A DNA stretch of 7,436 nt from an uncultured Clostridia bacterium (GTDB lineage Bacteria; Bacillota; Clostridia; Oscillospirales; Oscillospiraceae). Where the stretch lies: NCBI GenBank assembly GCA_945613045.1, contig CALZAG010000079.1:1-7436 (forward strand), written 5' to 3'. Every line of letters begins with the position of its first letter. Positions within the stretch are counted from its first letter, which is position 1. This document shows positions 5,865 to 7,436 of this stretch, piece after piece. A program made the position numbers and the translations under genes. The notes beneath the pieces are model-generated. The model had not been told where the DNA came from, made no database searches, and saw only the letters and a list, made by a program, of their open reading frames with translations.

Positions 5865-6883
5865 ACAAAACTGATTTTTACTTTTACCTTCCGGAACGGC
5901 TTATAGCCCAGACTCCGCTTGAAAAGCGCGATACCTCGCGTCTGCTTCACCTTGATAAAACGACAGGGGAGATAGAGCACAGGCACTTTTACGACGTTAA
6001 ACAGTATCTCAGAAAAGGGGACTGCCTCGTACTCAATGATTCAAGGGTACTTCCCGCAAGGCTAATCGGCGCAAGACCTACAGGCGGCTCGGTGGAACTT
6101 GTTTTGCTCAAAGACTTGGGGGAAGGCTGCTGGGAGTGTCTTAGCCGCCCGGGCAGAAAGACAAAGCCGGGACAGGAGATAGTCTTCGGAAACGGAGAGC
6201 TTACCGCAATGGTGCAGAGCGTGACCGAGGGCGGTAACAGAATCGTGAAATTCCAATATGAGGGCGTTTTCCTCGAGGTGCTTGAAAGACTCGGAAAAAT
6301 GCCTCTGCCTCCGTATATCAAGGAAGAGCTAAAGGACGCCGAGAGGTATCAGACCGTATATTCAAGGGAACTTGGCAGTGCGGCAGCTCCGACGGCCGGC
6401 CTGCATTTCACAATGGAGCTGCTACAAGAGATAGAGAAAATGGGCGTCAATATATGCTTCGTGACCCTGCATGTCGGACTTGGAACCTTTAGACCCGTCA
6501 AGGCAGAGAACATCGAGGAGCATGAGATGCATTCGGAATTTTGCATGGTCCCGGCGGATACGGCAAAAACTATAAACGAGACCAAGCGCCGCGGCGGAAG
6601 AGTGATCGCTGTGGGCACTACCTCATGCAGGACTCTTGAGAGCTTCGCAAATGAAGACGGAACGATAGAGGAGACCGCCGCGTGGACAAACATTTTTATA
6701 TATCCCGGGTATAAATTCAAATGCGTAGATGCGCTGATAACGAATTTCCATCTGCCTGAAAGCACGCTGATAATGCTTGTATCGGCGCTTGCGGGGCGAG
6801 AAAACATACTGCATGCATACGAAGTTGCCGTGAAGGAAGAATACAGGTTTTTTTCCTTCGGAGACGCAATGCTCATTGAGTGA
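5861..6883 (+). CDS. queA: tRNA preQ1(34) S-adenosylmethionine ribosyltransferase-isomerase
   Basis: QueA transfers and isomerises the ribosyl part of S-adenosylmethionine onto preQ1 at position 34 of tRNAs with a GUN anticodon, giving epoxyqueuosine. The 340 residues match the family length of about 340-350. Family stretches run in order: FYFYLPERLIAQTPLEKRD (6-24), LNDSRVLPARL (58-68), SRPGRK (95-100), APTAGLHFT (176-184), HVGLGTFRPV (204-213), EEHEMHSE (219-226), GTTSCRTLE (252-260), PGYKFK (282-287) and ITNFHLPESTL (293-303). The ATG overlaps the TGA of the upstream gene (ATGA). The nearest Shine-Dalgarno-like site, GGAG at 5847-5850, is 10 bases away, so translation probably depends on coupling. 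tgt follows after 9 bases, so the enzymes of two successive queuosine steps are made together. Confidence 0.97.
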   Translation: MNKTDFYFYLPERLIAQTPLEKRDTSRLLHLDKTTGEIEHRHFYDVKQYLRKGDCLVLNDSRVLPARLIGARPTGGSVELVLLKDLGEGCWECLSRPGRKTKPGQEIVFGNGELTAMVQSVTEGGNRIVKFQYEGVFLEVLERLGKMPLPPYIKEELKDAERYQTVYSRELGSAAAPTAGLHFTMELLQEIEKMGVNICFVTLHVGLGTFRPVKAENIEEHEMHSEFCMVPADTAKTINETKRRGGRVIAVGTTSCRTLESFANEDGTIEETAAWTNIFIYPGYKFKCVDALITNFHLPESTLIMLVSALAGRENILHAYEVAVKEEYRFFSFGDAMLIE

Positions 6884-6892
6884 GGAAAAAAG

Positions 6893-7436
6893 ATGTATAG
6901 ATTAATAGCTCAGGAAGGCCGCGCAAGGCGCGGTGAATTTGAAACGGCTCACGGCCTTGTGCAGACACCGGTGTTCATGAACGTAGGTACCGCCGCCGCC
7001 ATCAAGGGCGCCTTGTCAGCCGCCGACCTTAAGACAATAGGCTGCCAGGTGGAGCTTTCCAACACATATCATCTGCATCTCAGACCCGGCGACACGCTTG
7101 TAAAGCAAATGGGCGGCCTGCATAAATTCATGACGTGGGACGGGCCCATCCTGACTGACAGCGGCGGGTTCCAGATCTTCTCACTCGCAAGCCTGAGAAA
7201 GATAAGTGAGGAAGGCGTCAGGTTCAACTCCCACATAGATGGGCGGCACATTTTCATGGGGCCTGAGGAGAGCATGCGCATCCAGTCAAACCTCGGTTCG
7301 GATATAGCGATGGCTTTTGATGAGTGCATCAAGATCCCGTCGCCGAAGGAATATGTCAAAAAATCCTGTGACCGCACTTACAGATGGCTGGTAAGATGCA
7401 AAGCGGCCCTGTCCGAGTATAACGGCATGGATGACG
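6893..7436 (+). CDS. tgt: tRNA-guanine(34) transglycosylase, 5' part (runs off the window)
   Basis: Tgt swaps guanine 34 for preQ1 in the anticodon of tRNAs for Asp, Asn, His and Tyr, just before the QueA step. The frame from the ATG at 6893 is open to the window end: 181 codons, about half of the usual 370-390. Visible motifs are TPVFMNVGTAAAIKG (25-39), ELSNTYHLHLRPGD (54-67), LTDSGGFQIFSL (87-98), FNSHIDG (111-117) and AFDEC (141-145). Asp89 and Asp143 align with the substrate-binding aspartates of the Escherichia coli enzyme. Cys145 after Asp143 is the bacterial form; eukaryotic enzymes carry Val there. The nucleophilic aspartate, the zinc-binding Cys/His cluster and the residue that sets preQ1 versus queuine preference lie beyond the edge. 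GAGG (6882-6885), overlapping the queA stop, is 7 bases from the ATG. Confidence 0.96.
   Translation, partial: MYRLIAQEGRARRGEFETAHGLVQTPVFMNVGTAAAIKGALSAADLKTIGCQVELSNTYHLHLRPGDTLVKQMGGLHKFMTWDGPILTDSGGFQIFSLASLRKISEEGVRFNSHIDGRHIFMGPEESMRIQSNLGSDIAMAFDECIKIPSPKEYVKKSCDRTYRWLVRCKAALSEYNGMDD

Noticed and set aside
1..7436. CRISPR arrays, transposases, tRNA/rRNA genes, attachment sites or defence genes
   Set aside because: No repeat arrays, terminal inverted repeats, RNA gene signatures or foreign-looking genes were seen; every large frame is a conserved chromosomal gene.

Overview
The window reads as ordinary chromosomal DNA from a low-to-mid-GC Gram-positive bacterium, most likely a member of the Clostridia (Oscillospiraceae or Christensenellaceae-like, possibly an uncultured gut species). 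The pointers are strong AAGGAGG-type ribosome binding sites, a YerB/DUF3048 lipoprotein, a UPF0340 (YwlG/TIGR01440) protein, and a SpoIID/LytB protein directly ahead of queA-tgt. The Tgt also has a 'GTAAAIKGA...ELSNTYHLHLRPG' wording that I associate with clostridial sequences. This assignment is inference from gene content; no marker RNA is present. Coding density is high and no gene-free stretch exceeds 170 bases.

Layout. (1) Positions 1-1472, plus strand: the 3' part of truB (tRNA U55 pseudouridine synthase) followed after 1 base by ribF (FMN/FAD synthesis). This is the tail of the usual rbfA-truB-ribF type of operon. It ends at a hairpin with U-tracts on both strands. (2) Positions 1524-2588, minus strand: a DUF3048 (YerB-like) lipoprotein that converges on ribF and probably starts at a TTG codon. 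(3) Positions 2604-2769: a divergent promoter region in which a consensus-perfect minus promoter and a near-perfect plus promoter share one -35 heptamer, TTGTCAA. (4) Positions 2770-3312, plus: a UPF0340 protein, apparently a single-gene transcript with its own GC-rich terminator. (5) Positions 3350-4246, minus: dapA, converging on UPF0340, with its stop codon inside the arm of that terminator. (6) Positions 4247-4373: a second divergent region, with a good plus promoter whose -10 lies in a palindrome. (7) Positions 4374-7436, plus: an exported SPOR-like + SpoIID/LytB protein, queA (4-base overlap) and the 5' part of tgt (9-base gap), which form one operon cut by the window edge.

How the genes work together. 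TruB, QueA and Tgt modify tRNA: U55 in the T-loop, and the queuosine at position 34. Tgt exchanges G34 for preQ1 and QueA then adds the epoxycyclopentane unit from SAM. RibF supplies FMN and FAD. DapA makes the first committed intermediate of the lysine/diaminopimelate branch, feeding protein and peptidoglycan. The DUF3048 lipoprotein and the SpoIID/LytB protein act outside the membrane; the latter is expected to bind or cleave peptidoglycan.

I did not find a new defence, mobile or otherwise undescribed system. The points most worth a second look are the symmetric divergent promoter at 2625-2675, the composite SpoIID protein tied by translation to queA, and the two conserved proteins of unknown function (DUF3048 and UPF0340) driven from that one promoter node.
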